Assembly: GCF_036227225.1 (NCBI RefSeq)
Contig: NZ_CP109444.1
Span: forward strand, 6,429,501 to 6,493,500
Origin: Streptomyces sp. NBC_01478
GTDB lineage: Bacteria; Actinomycetota; Actinomycetes; Streptomycetales; Streptomycetaceae
Direction: 5' to 3'
DNA: 64,000 bases
Within the stretch, counting starts at the first letter, position 1. Each line of letters opens with the position of its first letter. The translations under genes and the position numbers were made by a program. A model generated the notes under the pieces. It searched no databases. It saw nothing but the letters and a program-made list of their open reading frames with translations, and was not told the DNA's origin. Below, piece after piece: positions 29,032 to 37,811 of the stretch.

Positions 29032-30262
29032 GTGCTGCATCAAGCAACGTTGGCCCTGTCGACGACCGCGCGTAGGCGCCGGTCGTCGGCATGGCGGTTT
29101 CGCCAGATGATGTAGCGGCGGATCATGCTGCCTTGTTCCTTGTGGGTGGCGTGGTCGGTGCCGTCGAGGGTGAAGTACCGCAGGGCGGTGAACTGGGCCT
29201 CGATCCGGTTCAGCCAGGAGGAGTTCGTCGGGGTGTAGGCGATCTCGACGTTGTTGTCCGCGGCCCAGGTGCCGACCCGCCGGCAGCGTTTCGTGGTCAG
29301 GTGCGGGGAGAAGTTGTCGCAGATGATCGCGATGCGGGTGTCCGGCGGGTAGAGAGTGCGCAGGTAGCGGCAGAACTCCAGGAACTGCGTGCGCCTCTTG
29401 ACCGGCTTGATGTGGCCGTAGAGCTTGTCCTTGGCCAGGTCCAGGGCGGCGAACAGGTGCCGGACTCCGCCGTAACGGTTGTAGGTGGCCCGGCGTCTGC
29501 GGCGCGGTTCGCGGGCGGGGTCTTTGTGCCTGCCGCCGCGTTCGGCCCATTGCCGTCCGGGGTGCGGCATCAGGTTGAGCGGACCGAACTCGTCCATGCA
29601 GAAGACGACATCGGGTTCGCCGTCCTCGGGTGTGACCTCGCCGTCGGCGATGGCGTAGAGGTGCTCGACGCGGGCCTTCTTGGCCGCGTAGTCGGGGTCG
29701 CGGGAGGTCTTCCAGGTTTTCAGGCGTTGAAAGGAGACGCCTTCCTCGCGGAGCAGGATGCGCAGGCCCTCGTGGCTGATGTCGTCGACCACCCCCTCGG
29801 CGACCAGGAAGTCCGCCAGTTTGGCCAGGCTCCAGGTCGAGAACGGCAGGTCGTGCTCGGTGGGCCTGGACTTGGCAATCTTCTTGATCTCACGGCGCTC
29901 GGGCAGCGTGAACGTCTTGGGGCGGCCGCCTTTGTACTTCGGGTAGAGCGAGTCGAAGCCGTCGGTGTTGAAGTTGTGGATCACATCGCGGACCCGGTCG
30001 TCGCTGGTGAACGACACCTCGGCGATCTTCGCTGCCGGCATGCCCTGCGCGGACAGCAGGACCATCTGGGCCCGGCGCCAGGTCACCACCGACCCGGTCC
30101 CCCTGCGGATGATCCGCAGAAGCCGCCGCCCCTCGTCATCGTCGATCTCTCGGACACGTACTCGCTCTGCCACTCGGACAGGGTGTCGGACACGCGCCGC
30201 CCGGCACAGCATCCGGACGGCGCGTCACATCACAACAGGGCCAACGTTGCTTGATGCGGCAC
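29032..30262 (-). mobile_element. IS630-family insertion sequence
   Basis: 1231 bp with 28-bp terminal inverted repeats (one mismatch; inner part CAAGCAACGTTGGCCCTGT). It is flanked on both sides by TA (29030-29031 and 30263-30264), the usual IS630 target duplication. It carries a single transposase gene that looks intact. Confidence 0.92.
29040..30212 (-). CDS. IS630-family transposase
   Basis: 390 residues from ATG 30212, or about 377 from GTG 30173, which looks the more natural start (VAERVRVREIDDDEG). The N-terminal HTH region includes GMPAAKIAEVSFTSDDRVRD. The DDE core contains VVFCMDEFGPLNL, IICDNFSPH and SSWLNRIEAQF, which supply Asp-Asp-Glu. Length and motif order are normal. Confidence 0.93.
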   Translation of the reverse strand: MLCRAARVRHPVRVAERVRVREIDDDEGRRLLRIIRRGTGSVVTWRRAQMVLLSAQGMPAAKIAEVSFTSDDRVRDVIHNFNTDGFDSLYPKYKGGRPKTFTLPERREIKKIAKSRPTEHDLPFSTWSLAKLADFLVAEGVVDDISHEGLRILLREEGVSFQRLKTWKTSRDPDYAAKKARVEHLYAIADGEVTPEDGEPDVVFCMDEFGPLNLMPHPGRQWAERGGRHKDPAREPRRRRRATYNRYGGVRHLFAALDLAKDKLYGHIKPVKRRTQFLEFCRYLRTLYPPDTRIAIICDNFSPHLTTKRCRRVGTWAADNNVEIAYTPTNSSWLNRIEAQFTALRYFTLDGTDHATHKEQGSMIRRYIIWRNRHADDRRLRAVVDRANVA

Positions 30263-31353
30263 TAGCTGGTTCTCGCCGACCAGGCGGTAACAGTCCATCG
30301 CGTAGAAGTCGAACTTGGCAGGGTCCACGACGAAGTGGTTATCCAGGTTCTCCGGGTACGGCATTGCTTCGAGCATGCGTCGCCCCTTGTCCAGCGCGAC
30401 CTCAACTTGCCGGCGGTCCCCAAGCCGCGCCCATGCCTTGGCCTCCTGGGCTGCGAGCTGTACAGCCTCACCGTGATGGGGCGCGGCGTCCGCTCCGGCC
30501 CGCGATGCTGCGATGACGCCGCGGTAGTCGCCGGTCGTGAGGGCGAACCATGCCCGCATCTCGTGAGCCCACCCGGCGACCTCTGCGTGCTCAGCTTCGG
30601 TCGCGAGCGAGAGCGCGGCCTGTCGCGTCGACTCGGCAGCGTGGCGGGCGCCCGTGTCGTACTCGACACAGCCGACCAGTAGCGCGAGCCAACCGGACAG
30701 AGCGAGAACCTCGCGGTGCTGCGCGAGCGTGAGGCTCTTCTTGTGGAGGTCGACGACGCGCCGGAGCCACTGCCGCCCCTCGATCAGGAGCTGCTCGCTC
30801 GGCATGAACGGATACTCCGAGCTGAGCCGGTCTGCCGTGATCCGCAGAGCATCGAGCGTGGAGTTGTCGACGTCGGACCGGTTGAGGCGGCTCACGATCT
30901 CCAGCGTCTCCATGCCGGATGCCGCCAGGATCTCCCGGTCGCCGTCCCGCCGTGCCGGCGCCGGGAAGAGCGCGTGCGTCACGGTACCGAAGAGGGCTGC
31001 GATGATCGGCTGGTAGAAGTCGTTCGGCATCTGGCCCGACTCCCAACGCTTCCACTGGCGAATCATGCTCTCCTCTGCGGGCAGCTCCGTGGGAGCGTGC
31101 ACCCGCAGTGCCCTGACTGCGTCGCGCTGCGACCAGTCGCGTGCCGCTCGCTCGGCAGCGATGCGCCGCGCCCATGCGGGCCTGTCGTCGGTCATGTGCC
31201 CTCCTCCGAGTGCCTGCTCCGAGTCTCACCCGCGTGCCAGGGGGACAGGGAAGGGGACACCGGGGTGTCACTGGACATGTCCCCACCTCCGCCTTTCCGT
31301 CCCCTGGCTGTCACTTACGTCTCAACTCCCGTTCCTCGCATGCTGGTTGCAGA

Positions 31354-31689
31354 TCAAGCACCATCCGGGGCGGAACGTTCTTCGAGCGCTGCGACCCGTT
31401 CAGTCAACGCCTGAATCTGGGAGCGGATTTCCTTGATGTCGTCCTGCGCGTCGTTGCTGGGAGAAGCTCCGTCACTGACGAAGTTACCGAGGTTCCCGGC
31501 CGAAACAATGAGCCCTTCGGCCCTGAGTGAGGCCAGGCCGTTCTGGATGGTCTGGCTTGCGAACCCGAACCGGTCGATCAACTCGCGCTGTGACGGGAGC
31601 TTGTCGCCCGGCTTCATCTTCTTGATGTCAGCGCGCAGTGCGTCCGCGACCTGCGCCGCTTTCGGCTTCGGCCCTCCTGTGACAGTCAT
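31354..31689 (-). CDS. GntR-family regulator (KorSA-like)
   Basis: 111 residues from ATG 31689 (GTG 31710 is an alternative). The GntR winged helix reads AAQVADALRADIKKMKPGDK, then LPSQRELIDRFGFASQTIQNGLASLRAEGLI. The C-terminal heptads (IKEIRSQIQALTERVAALEER) form a short coiled coil for dimerisation. AICEs such as pSAM2 use a GntR repressor (KorSA) to hold replication and transfer genes silent; position next to the transfer operon suggests the same job. Two repeats at 31705-31720 and 31745-31760 just upstream are likely operators. Confidence 0.8.
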   Translation of the reverse strand: MTVTGGPKPKAAQVADALRADIKKMKPGDKLPSQRELIDRFGFASQTIQNGLASLRAEGLIVSAGNLGNFVSDGASPSNDAQDDIKEIRSQIQALTERVAALEERSAPDGA

Positions 31690-32292
31690 GCTCTGAAGCG
31701 TACCCACCACAGCGAACTAGAGCGCATCACTCACGAGGGTTGTGCACCACAGCAGACTAGTGCAAGCTAGTTAACGAGCGGGCTCCGGAAATCTCGGAGC
31801 AGCAACCGCTTGACCTGCACGAATGCATAGGGCGGGGACGCTGCAATCCCGCTAAAGGCCAGGGGACAGGGCTTCGGCCCGACTGGCGAGGTGGCCCGGT
31901 GACCGCGAGCAACGGCCGGCGAGTGGGGACATGGTCCCCCTTGCAGTGCGTAACCCCTGGTCAGCAAGTCGAAGGAGCTTCAGTGAGTCGACGAATGTGA
32001 TGGGCGTGGCCGTGATCGACCGGCACGGCGGCGCCGCTCCATCCTCGGTCCGCAGGCACCACTGGTGCCGCGCCCAACCGGTCACCTTCCACCGAATCGC
32101 GGCGGCTAGCGCCGCGCCGGTTGCTCGCCCCGTCCGTCCGGGCGCTCTGCGGAGCGCTCCCGTACGGACGGGGTTGAGAGGAGCCGAACTCCGGTGTTCT
32201 ACAACGACTTTCGCCCTCCCGAAGCAGTCGCCGTCTCACCAAACGCCTGCGATTGCTCCGGCTTCCTGTCCCTCCAATTCAGGAGCTTCGCC
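31690..32292. promoter_or_regulatory. Control region between the GntR gene and the transfer operon
   Basis: About 600 bases with no convincing gene. It holds two CACCACAGC-N2-ACTAG repeats 40 bases apart (31705-31720, 31745-31760) and a nearby CTAGTT at 31768-31773. A long GC-rich hairpin follows at 32128-32173. It separates the leftward repressor from the rightward operon and should carry both promoters. Confidence 0.5.
32128..32173 (+). terminator. GC-rich hairpin in the leader of the transfer operon
   Basis: Outer stem CCCCGTCCGT/ACGGACGGGG with an inner GCGCTC/GAGCGC stem. It may be a terminator for transcripts from the left or an attenuator-like leader structure. Confidence 0.45.
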
Positions 32293-32586
32293 ATGCGCTC
32301 ATACATCGGCGGCCATCAGGCCGTCACCACGAACGACTTCATCGAACTGGCCCTGGGCACTCCGCCTGAGCTGTGGCTCGGGGAAGAGGGCGAGAGCGAG
32401 GAAGAGCGCGCGGCCCGGCTGGACGCGGCGCGCGACATCCTCGCCGACAACCCCGGTCTCCCGGACACCGTGGCCCGTATCGCCGTCGAGGTGATCGAGG
32501 CGCACGCCCCGGAGCTGTTCAACGTCGTCCCGCTGACCCGGCCGGCCGTCCGGCGTCGGGTCTCCCGGAAGGGAGCGGCGGCATGA
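32293..32586 (+). CDS. Small AICE protein, function unknown
   Basis: 97 residues from ATG 32293, supported by AGGAG 7 bases upstream; the frame is open back to GTG 32194. The chain is acidic and helical in the middle (GEEGESEEERAARLDAARDI), with a basic C-terminus (RRRVSRKGAAA). It is the first gene of a long rightward series of ATGA-coupled AICE genes. I do not recognise a domain. Confidence 0.65.
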   Translation: MRSYIGGHQAVTTNDFIELALGTPPELWLGEEGESEEERAARLDAARDILADNPGLPDTVARIAVEVIEAHAPELFNVVPLTRPAVRRRVSRKGAAA

Positions 32587-33182
32587 GGACGACGACTCCC
32601 GCCCCTGAGGTGTTGGCTGACCACAACGGTGAGCCGCGTCCGTTCCTGAACATGCCGCTGACGTACGGGCAGGCCCGGTTGGGCATGGCCTTTCATGAGG
32701 CTGGGCACGCCGTGTTGTCCATGGCGTACGGCATGCACGTCATCACGTCCGAGGTCATCGCGTGGGAGCCGGAGCCCGGCACGTGGGCCGTGACCGGCAA
32801 CACCGCGCATCAGACGCAGGACACCCCGCCGTGGCACTACGCCGCACAGTGCGCGGCTGGCGAACTCGCCCACGTCACCTACCTGATGGCCTACGGCCTG
32901 TGGACCCCGGAGCGCGCTGCCGCGTGCGCCGCCGCCCATGACTGTGAGCTGGCTATCGACGTCCTCCGTCAGTTCGGCTACCGCCTCGGTCGCACCCGCG
33001 TTCCCGAAGGCGGCAAGTCCTGGGGGATGGTGCAGGGCATGGCGCGGCGCAAGGTCGGTCACCTGTGGCGCGAGATCCGCACCGTGGCACACGCCATGGA
33101 CGAACGGACCGTGCTGACCGGCGACGAGATCGCCGACTTGACCGGCCTGGTCAACCCTTCGTTCCAGGGCGGTGCGGCATGA
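32583..33182 (+). CDS. AICE protein with HEAGH zinc-peptidase-like motif
   Basis: 199 residues; the start overlaps the previous stop. FHEAGHAVLSMAYG near residues 38-51 carries the HExxH signature of zinc metallopeptidases (M41-like HEAGHA). The rest (HYAAQCAAGELAHVTYLMAYG and following) has the helix-rich look of peptidase-M41-type small proteins found in actinomycete elements. Whether it is an active protease is not known; a third zinc ligand cannot be named with confidence. Confidence 0.65.
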   Translation: MRTTTPAPEVLADHNGEPRPFLNMPLTYGQARLGMAFHEAGHAVLSMAYGMHVITSEVIAWEPEPGTWAVTGNTAHQTQDTPPWHYAAQCAAGELAHVTYLMAYGLWTPERAAACAAAHDCELAIDVLRQFGYRLGRTRVPEGGKSWGMVQGMARRKVGHLWREIRTVAHAMDERTVLTGDEIADLTGLVNPSFQGGAA

Positions 33183-33832
33183 GTGAGCTGCTGTTTGCCG
33201 CTGCGTCGGGTGTACCGATGGCGGCCGGATGGTCGCTGCACGCGCTGCGCCTGCGCCGCCGTATCGAGACAGCCCGGCGCGACCCGCTGACCGGGTTGTG
33301 GACCCGTGACGCGTTCGCCGAACGCGCTCCGAAGGTTCTGGCGGGCGGCCAGAGCGCGGTCTACGTCATCGACCTCGACAGGTTCAAGGAGATCAACGAC
33401 ACCTACGGGCACGCTGCCGGGGACGCGATCATCGCGGCCACCGGTGAGCGGCTCGCGGAATGGGCCGACGTCAACGCCGGCATCGTGGTGCGCCTGGGTG
33501 GCGATGAGTTCGCCGCGGTCGCCCGCGTGTACAGCCTCGCTGATCTGTCGTGGACGTTGGGCGAGTTGACCCGCGCCATCGAGCAGCCGGTCACCGTCGA
33601 CGGCCGCCCCCTCACGGTAGGCGCCTCCATCGGCGCGGTCGGCTACGACCCGCGCACAGACGACGTGGACCTATCCACGCTGCTGCGGTTGGCGGATGAG
33701 CAGATGTACACGGCCAAGCACTCCGGTGCCGACTGGCTCACCGCCCTGGACCTGACCTTGCAGAGCGGGACGGTCAACGGCCGCCGCGCCGGCCGCTCGG
33801 GTACACACGGCGGGACGGAGGCCGCGGCATGA
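33179..33832 (+). CDS. GGDEF diguanylate cyclase-like protein
   Basis: 217 residues. A short hydrophobic N-terminus is followed by a full GGDEF domain: RDPLTGLWTRDAF, YVIDLDRFKEINDTYGHAAGD, and the active-site LGGDEF. The GGDEF signature is intact, so synthesis of c-di-GMP is plausible. I see no RxxD inhibitory site in the usual place before it. It is coupled to both neighbours by ATGA overlaps. In Streptomyces, c-di-GMP controls development through BldD, so the element could influence host differentiation; that last point is inference. Confidence 0.85.
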   Translation: MSELLFAAASGVPMAAGWSLHALRLRRRIETARRDPLTGLWTRDAFAERAPKVLAGGQSAVYVIDLDRFKEINDTYGHAAGDAIIAATGERLAEWADVNAGIVVRLGGDEFAAVARVYSLADLSWTLGELTRAIEQPVTVDGRPLTVGASIGAVGYDPRTDDVDLSTLLRLADEQMYTAKHSGADWLTALDLTLQSGTVNGRRAGRSGTHGGTEAAA

Positions 33833-34815
33833 CCGTCACTACGCCCCCCGCCCCCGAGGCGACCGCCTCCGGGGTACCGCCGCTGACCCGCCCGGAGTTG
33901 GGCCTCGCCGGTGTTGGCGCGCTTGCCGCCGCCGGTGTCGGCGCGCTCGGTCTGATCTCCTCCTTCGACGCGGTGTCCGATGCCGCGGCGAGTTGGGGGT
34001 TCTCCGCTCCGTGGATGCTGCCGGTCGGCATCGACGTGTCCATCCCGGTGTTCACTGTCGCCAACCTCCTCCTTATCCGGATGGACATGGCGCTTGCGTG
34101 GGTGCGGTTCGTGCCCTGGGCGCTGACGCTGATCACGTGCGGGCTGAACATCGCGGCCGGACACTCGCTGTCGGCGAAGGTCGCGCACGGCACGATGCCG
34201 CTGCTGTGGGTGGTGTTCTCCGAGATCGGCGCGCACGTCTACGCCGTTCGCATCGGCGCGGCCACCGGCCGCCGCATGGAAAAGATCCGGTTCTCCCGAT
34301 GGCTGTTGGCGCCGGTGTCGACGTTCGCGCTGTGGCGCCGTATGACGCTGTGGGAAGTCACCTCCTACACGATGGCGTTGACCTGCGAGCGCGATCGGCT
34401 GTTGGCCCGTGCCGACCTGCATGAGCGCTTCGGCTGGAACTGGCGCAGGAAGACCCCGCGGCGTGAGCGCGTGATGCTGCGCATGGGCGACCTCACCCCC
34501 GCCACCGAAGACACCACCCCGCCCCCGGCAGCGCCGTCGGTCGACGCCAAGCCCCGGCCGCGCCGGCAGACCCCCGCCAAAGGCAAGGCCAAGGCACAGC
34601 GCACCTTCGAGGAGCTACTGACCGAGGCGCGCACGCTCACCGCACTCTGGCCGGACAGGGAGTTGACCGCGGACCGCATCCGTACAGCGGTGCACGTCTC
34701 GCAGGCCAACGCCCGCTCGCTGCGCGACGCGTTGAAGGCCGAACGCGCCGACGGCCGCCCGCTGCACTCCGTGGACGCTGCGGAGAGCGACAACACGACG
34801 GCTGAGGCCGCCTGA
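33829..34815 (+). CDS. SpdB-like DUF2637 membrane protein
   Basis: 328 residues. Four hydrophobic segments occupy about residues 25-150 (LGLAGVGALAAAGVGALGLI, VGIDVSIPVFTVANLLLI, FVPWALTLITCGLNIA, MPLLWVVFSEIGAHVYAV), as in DUF2637/SpdB spread proteins. A proline-rich linker (about 230-255) and a C-terminal helical domain with an HTH-like LTADRIRTAVHVSQANARSL follow. Spread proteins aid movement of plasmid DNA along the recipient mycelium. Coupled to the GGDEF gene by ATGA. Confidence 0.85.
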   Translation: MTVTTPPAPEATASGVPPLTRPELGLAGVGALAAAGVGALGLISSFDAVSDAAASWGFSAPWMLPVGIDVSIPVFTVANLLLIRMDMALAWVRFVPWALTLITCGLNIAAGHSLSAKVAHGTMPLLWVVFSEIGAHVYAVRIGAATGRRMEKIRFSRWLLAPVSTFALWRRMTLWEVTSYTMALTCERDRLLARADLHERFGWNWRRKTPRRERVMLRMGDLTPATEDTTPPPAAPSVDAKPRPRRQTPAKGKAKAQRTFEELLTEARTLTALWPDRELTADRIRTAVHVSQANARSLRDALKAERADGRPLHSVDAAESDNTTAEAA

Positions 34816-35186
34816 TGTTCGGCAAGTGCTTCGACCCGACCGGCGCGACCTACGGAGTGCCCACCTACCCGTGGCGCTACGCCCCGGACGGATTGGTTAC
34901 CCGCCGTCAGCTCCGGGCCCGTGGCTTACGTCCGGGCGGTCAGCCGATAGCGGCTCAGGTGCTGCGCCCGCGCTACCGGCGCGGCCCGTTGGTCGCCTAC
35001 CTCTACCGCGTCGACCGCGCCAAGCCGGTCCGGCCGATGACGGCCGGCAAACGGGCCGCGCTCGCCAAGGCGATGTGCGCCCGCCGCACCTGCCCGCAGT
35101 GCCGCACCGACGCGGGATACGTCATCCCCACCTCGCTCGGCATGTGCGTGCCCTGCGCCTACCCCGAGGAACAGCGCGCCGCTTGA
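34815..35186 (+). CDS. RRQRL-motif zinc-binding AICE protein
   Basis: 123 residues. It carries VTRRQLRARGLRPGGQ, as in proteins annotated RRQRL-motif zinc-binding. A C-terminal zinc-ribbon follows, with Cys pairs in CARRTCPQC and GMCVPC. Its start overlaps the spdB-like stop (TGATG). It recurs next to SpdB and TraB-type genes in Streptomyces elements; its exact role is not known. Confidence 0.75.
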   Translation: MFGKCFDPTGATYGVPTYPWRYAPDGLVTRRQLRARGLRPGGQPIAAQVLRPRYRRGPLVAYLYRVDRAKPVRPMTAGKRAALAKAMCARRTCPQCRTDAGYVIPTSLGMCVPCAYPEEQRAA

Positions 35187-35187
35187 C

Positions 35188-35346
35188 CTACCAGAAGTCC
35201 AGGAACTCCCAGAGAGCTTCCGCGATTCGGTTCCTGCGCCGGTGTGCCTTGCTGCAATAACGCCGCTTGCGCCAGCGGCTTTCCGGCTGCTGCACCGGCT
35301 TGCCGCACCACTCGCACGGTCGCGTCCTGGACTCAGTTTTCCCCAT
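35188..35346 (-). CDS. Small zinc-ribbon protein on the opposite strand
   Basis: 52 residues (MGKTESRTRPCEWCGKPVQQ and so on), with CxxC and a later YCSKAHRRRNR, as in short treble-clef or zinc-ribbon proteins. It lies convergent to the RRQRL gene, two bases apart, in the gap before the translocase gene. The frame is open further upstream to 35427. Such tiny proteins recur in Streptomyces elements, but expression is uncertain. Confidence 0.5.
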   Translation of the reverse strand: MGKTESRTRPCEWCGKPVQQPESRWRKRRYCSKAHRRRNRIAEALWEFLDFW

Positions 35347-35442
35347 GCCACCCCCGTAGCACCACCGCGTGCGGGGTCCGTCCGCCCACCTCCTACAGCG
35401 ACGGCCGGACCCCGCCTTTCCTCCCATTGGAAGGAACCTTCA

Positions 35443-37671
35443 GTGAAGCACCCCGACGACGAGAACGAACTCTTCAACCGACTCGAAGCAGAACTGAACA
35501 CCGACCACGCGTCCGACTTGGGGGGCGACGTAGTCGACCTCGACAAGGCACGGTCGGCCCGTACCGAGTCGCCCGACCCGACCGCCCGACCCGACTCCGA
35601 CCCGGAGGCCGGTCGGTCGGGTGCCGAGTCGGGCGACCCGACCGCCCGCGTGATGGTCGACGTTCCGACCACGAAGGCGACGGGTCCGGGCTACCTGGGT
35701 CGGCTGCTCGCCGCGCAGCGCCGTCCGGTCGTTCCGCCGTGGCTTCAGTCCGTGACGGAACTGAAGACCGCCACCGCGTGGGTGGCTCGCCACTACGCGC
35801 ACTCGGTCGGCTATCACGCCCTGCGCTCCCCGGTCTACGCCGCACGCCTCACGCTCCAAGCCCCGTCGGGTGCAGCGAAGTTCGTGGGCGGCACGCTGCG
35901 GTGGATGGCCGACCGCGAGGGCGAACCGGTCCGCCTCGCCGCGGTCCGCCGCGAGGACGCAGCCGAGTACCTGAAGCTGTCACGGCAGCGCGACGGACGC
36001 GTCCGACTGCGCACCCTCGTCACCGTGCTCGCGATGTTCATCGGGCTCGGCTCCGCACTGGCCTTGTACGTCCTCGCCCCCGACTGGCTTCAGGCCGTTT
36101 CGGTCGGCGCGGTTGTGATGGCGCTCGGGTTCGCCGGCCGCAAGGCGGATGCCCCGGTTATCCACAGGGCGGTGGAACTGCCCAAGGCCGTCAAGCTCAC
36201 CAGTGACATCGTGCTGCGTGCGCTCGGCTCGCTCGGCATTCCCGCCATCAACCAGGCGCAGGGCAAGGGTCGCGACGGATTCGAGTTCACCGCGCCCATC
36301 ACGCGTGACGGTCCGGGGTGGCGTGCGGAGGGCAACCTCCCGTATGGCGTCACGGTGACCGACGTCATCGAGCGCCGCGACCGGCTCGCGTCCGGTCTGC
36401 GCCGCCCGCTGGGCTGCGTGTGGCCGGAGGCGGTGGCCGATGAGCACACTGGTCACCTGGTGCTGTGGGTCGGCGACCAGGACATGTCCAAGGCGAAGAA
36501 GCCCGCGTGGCCGCTGGCGAAGTCGGGCAGCACGGACCTGTTCAAGCCGGTCGCGTTCGGCACCGACCAGCGCGGACGCTGGGTCGAGATCACGCTCATG
36601 TACATCGCGGCCGTCATCGGCGCGATCCCGCGCATGGGCAAGACCTTCCTGCTTCGACTGCTGCTGCTCATCGCCGCGTTGGACCCGCGTGCGGAGCTCC
36701 ACACCTACGACCTCAAGGGCACCGGTGACCTGGACCCGGTCGGCAACGCCGTGTCCTACCGCCACCGCGCGGGTGACGAGGAAGAGGACATCGAGTACGC
36801 GGTGCGGGACCTGCGCGCACTGCGTGAGGAACTGCGCCGCCGCGCCAAGATGATTCGCTCACTGCCGCGCGACATCTGCCCCGAGTCCAAGGTGACGTCC
36901 CAGCTTGCCGACATGAAGCACCTGGGACTGCACCCGATCGTGGTCGGGGCGGATGAGTGCCAGGTCTGGTTCGAGCACGACAAGTACGGCAAGGAACTCG
37001 AAGAGATCTGCACCGACCTGGTCAAGCGCGGTCCGGCCACGGGGATCGTGCTGTTGCTGGCGACGCAGCGGCCGGACGCGAAGGCGCTGCCCACGGGCAT
37101 CTCTGCGAACGCGTCGGCGCGGTTCTGCCTGAAGGTCATGGGCCAGTTGGAGAACGACATGGTGCTCGGCACGTCCGCGTACAAGCGCGGGGTGCGCGCG
37201 ACCATGTTCTCTTGGGGTGACAAGGGCATTCACTACTTCGTGGGTGAAGGCTCGGACGCCCGGATCGTCGGCTCGGTCTACGTGGACGCCCCGGCCGCCG
37301 ATGCCATCGGTGCCCGTGCCCGCAAGGCGCGCGAACTCGCCGGCACCCTTTCCGGCTACGCGCTCGGGGAAGAGCCGGAGGTGGACGCGGGCAGCGCGTA
37401 CGACCTGCTGCGCGACATCCTCGCCGTCGTTGCGGCCGATGAGCCCAAGGTGTGGTCCGAGACTGTCGTGGCCCGCCTCGCCGACCTGCGCGAGGACGTC
37501 TACGACGGCTGGGACCCCGAGGGGCTCGCCGCGGCGCTCAAGCCGCACGGCGTTTCCACCATCCAGGTGGGGCGCCGGGTGAACGGCAAGGTGGTCAACC
37601 GGCGCGGTATCGACCGCTCTCACATCGTCACGGCGATTGCGGAGCGTGACGGAAGCCGGGACGCGGGCTGA
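35443..37671 (+). CDS. FtsK/SpoIIIE-type conjugative DNA translocase (TraB/TraSA family)
   Basis: 742 residues from GTG 35443, chosen for AAGGA 7 bases upstream. After a charged N-terminus, two hydrophobic segments (LVTVLAMFIGLGSALALYVL, LQAVSVGAVVMALGF) anchor it in the membrane. The motor has a Walker A of GAIPRMGKTFL and a Walker B ending IVVGADE. LLLATQRPDAKALPTGISAN and CLKVMGQLENDMVLG are typical of the family. The C-terminal about 90 residues look like a winged helix, the part that in TraB reads 8-bp recognition repeats. A single protein of this family moves double-stranded DNA between hyphae. A repeat cluster lies immediately downstream. Confidence 0.92.
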   Translation: MKHPDDENELFNRLEAELNTDHASDLGGDVVDLDKARSARTESPDPTARPDSDPEAGRSGAESGDPTARVMVDVPTTKATGPGYLGRLLAAQRRPVVPPWLQSVTELKTATAWVARHYAHSVGYHALRSPVYAARLTLQAPSGAAKFVGGTLRWMADREGEPVRLAAVRREDAAEYLKLSRQRDGRVRLRTLVTVLAMFIGLGSALALYVLAPDWLQAVSVGAVVMALGFAGRKADAPVIHRAVELPKAVKLTSDIVLRALGSLGIPAINQAQGKGRDGFEFTAPITRDGPGWRAEGNLPYGVTVTDVIERRDRLASGLRRPLGCVWPEAVADEHTGHLVLWVGDQDMSKAKKPAWPLAKSGSTDLFKPVAFGTDQRGRWVEITLMYIAAVIGAIPRMGKTFLLRLLLLIAALDPRAELHTYDLKGTGDLDPVGNAVSYRHRAGDEEEDIEYAVRDLRALREELRRRAKMIRSLPRDICPESKVTSQLADMKHLGLHPIVVGADECQVWFEHDKYGKELEEICTDLVKRGPATGIVLLLATQRPDAKALPTGISANASARFCLKVMGQLENDMVLGTSAYKRGVRATMFSWGDKGIHYFVGEGSDARIVGSVYVDAPAADAIGARARKARELAGTLSGYALGEEPEVDAGSAYDLLRDILAVVAADEPKVWSETVVARLADLREDVYDGWDPEGLAAALKPHGVSTIQVGRRVNGKVVNRRGIDRSHIVTAIAERDGSRDAG

Positions 37672-37680
37672 CGCTCCGGG

Positions 37681-37771
37681 GCCGCTAGCGCTAGCGGCAC
37701 ACCCCGCTAACGTTAGCGGCCCCGCTAGCGCCCCAAACCCGATCTGATCAGGCCGCTAGCGGATAGCGGCC
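37681..37771. repeat. Palindromic CCGCTA/TAGCGG cluster after the translocase gene
   Basis: An 18-bp perfect palindrome (37681-37698), a 16-bp palindrome CCGCTAACGTTAGCGG (37704-37719), CCGCTAGCG (37722-37730), and an inverted repeat GGCCGCTA-N5-TAGCGGCC (37751-37771). All share the core CCGCTA. Candidate clt/TraB recognition site or terminator; see findings. Confidence 0.65.
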
Positions 37772-37811
37772 CACCTGCGGAAACCCCTGAAAACCGCCTG
37801 GGAGGGCTCTG

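Larger units (their letters stand above)
28715..31195 (-). pseudogene. XRE-family regulator split by an IS630 element
   Basis: The N-terminal part (31195 to 30263) begins MTDDRPAWARRIAAERAARD with an XRE-like HTH, followed by TPR-like helices; GGAGGAGG precedes the ATG. It breaks at GENQL at the IS edge. Removing the IS and one TA rejoins the frame exactly to ARTLAEEVLRAG at 29029, running to the stop at 28715. The restored protein is about 415 residues, a normal size for this Streptomyces regulator type. Recent disruption is likely because no other damage is visible. Confidence 0.88.

Noticed and set aside
35242..35442. Upstream extension of the translocase gene
   Set aside because: Pro/Arg-rich, runs over the minus-strand zinc-ribbon gene, and lacks a ribosome site, whereas AAGGA precedes GTG 35443.
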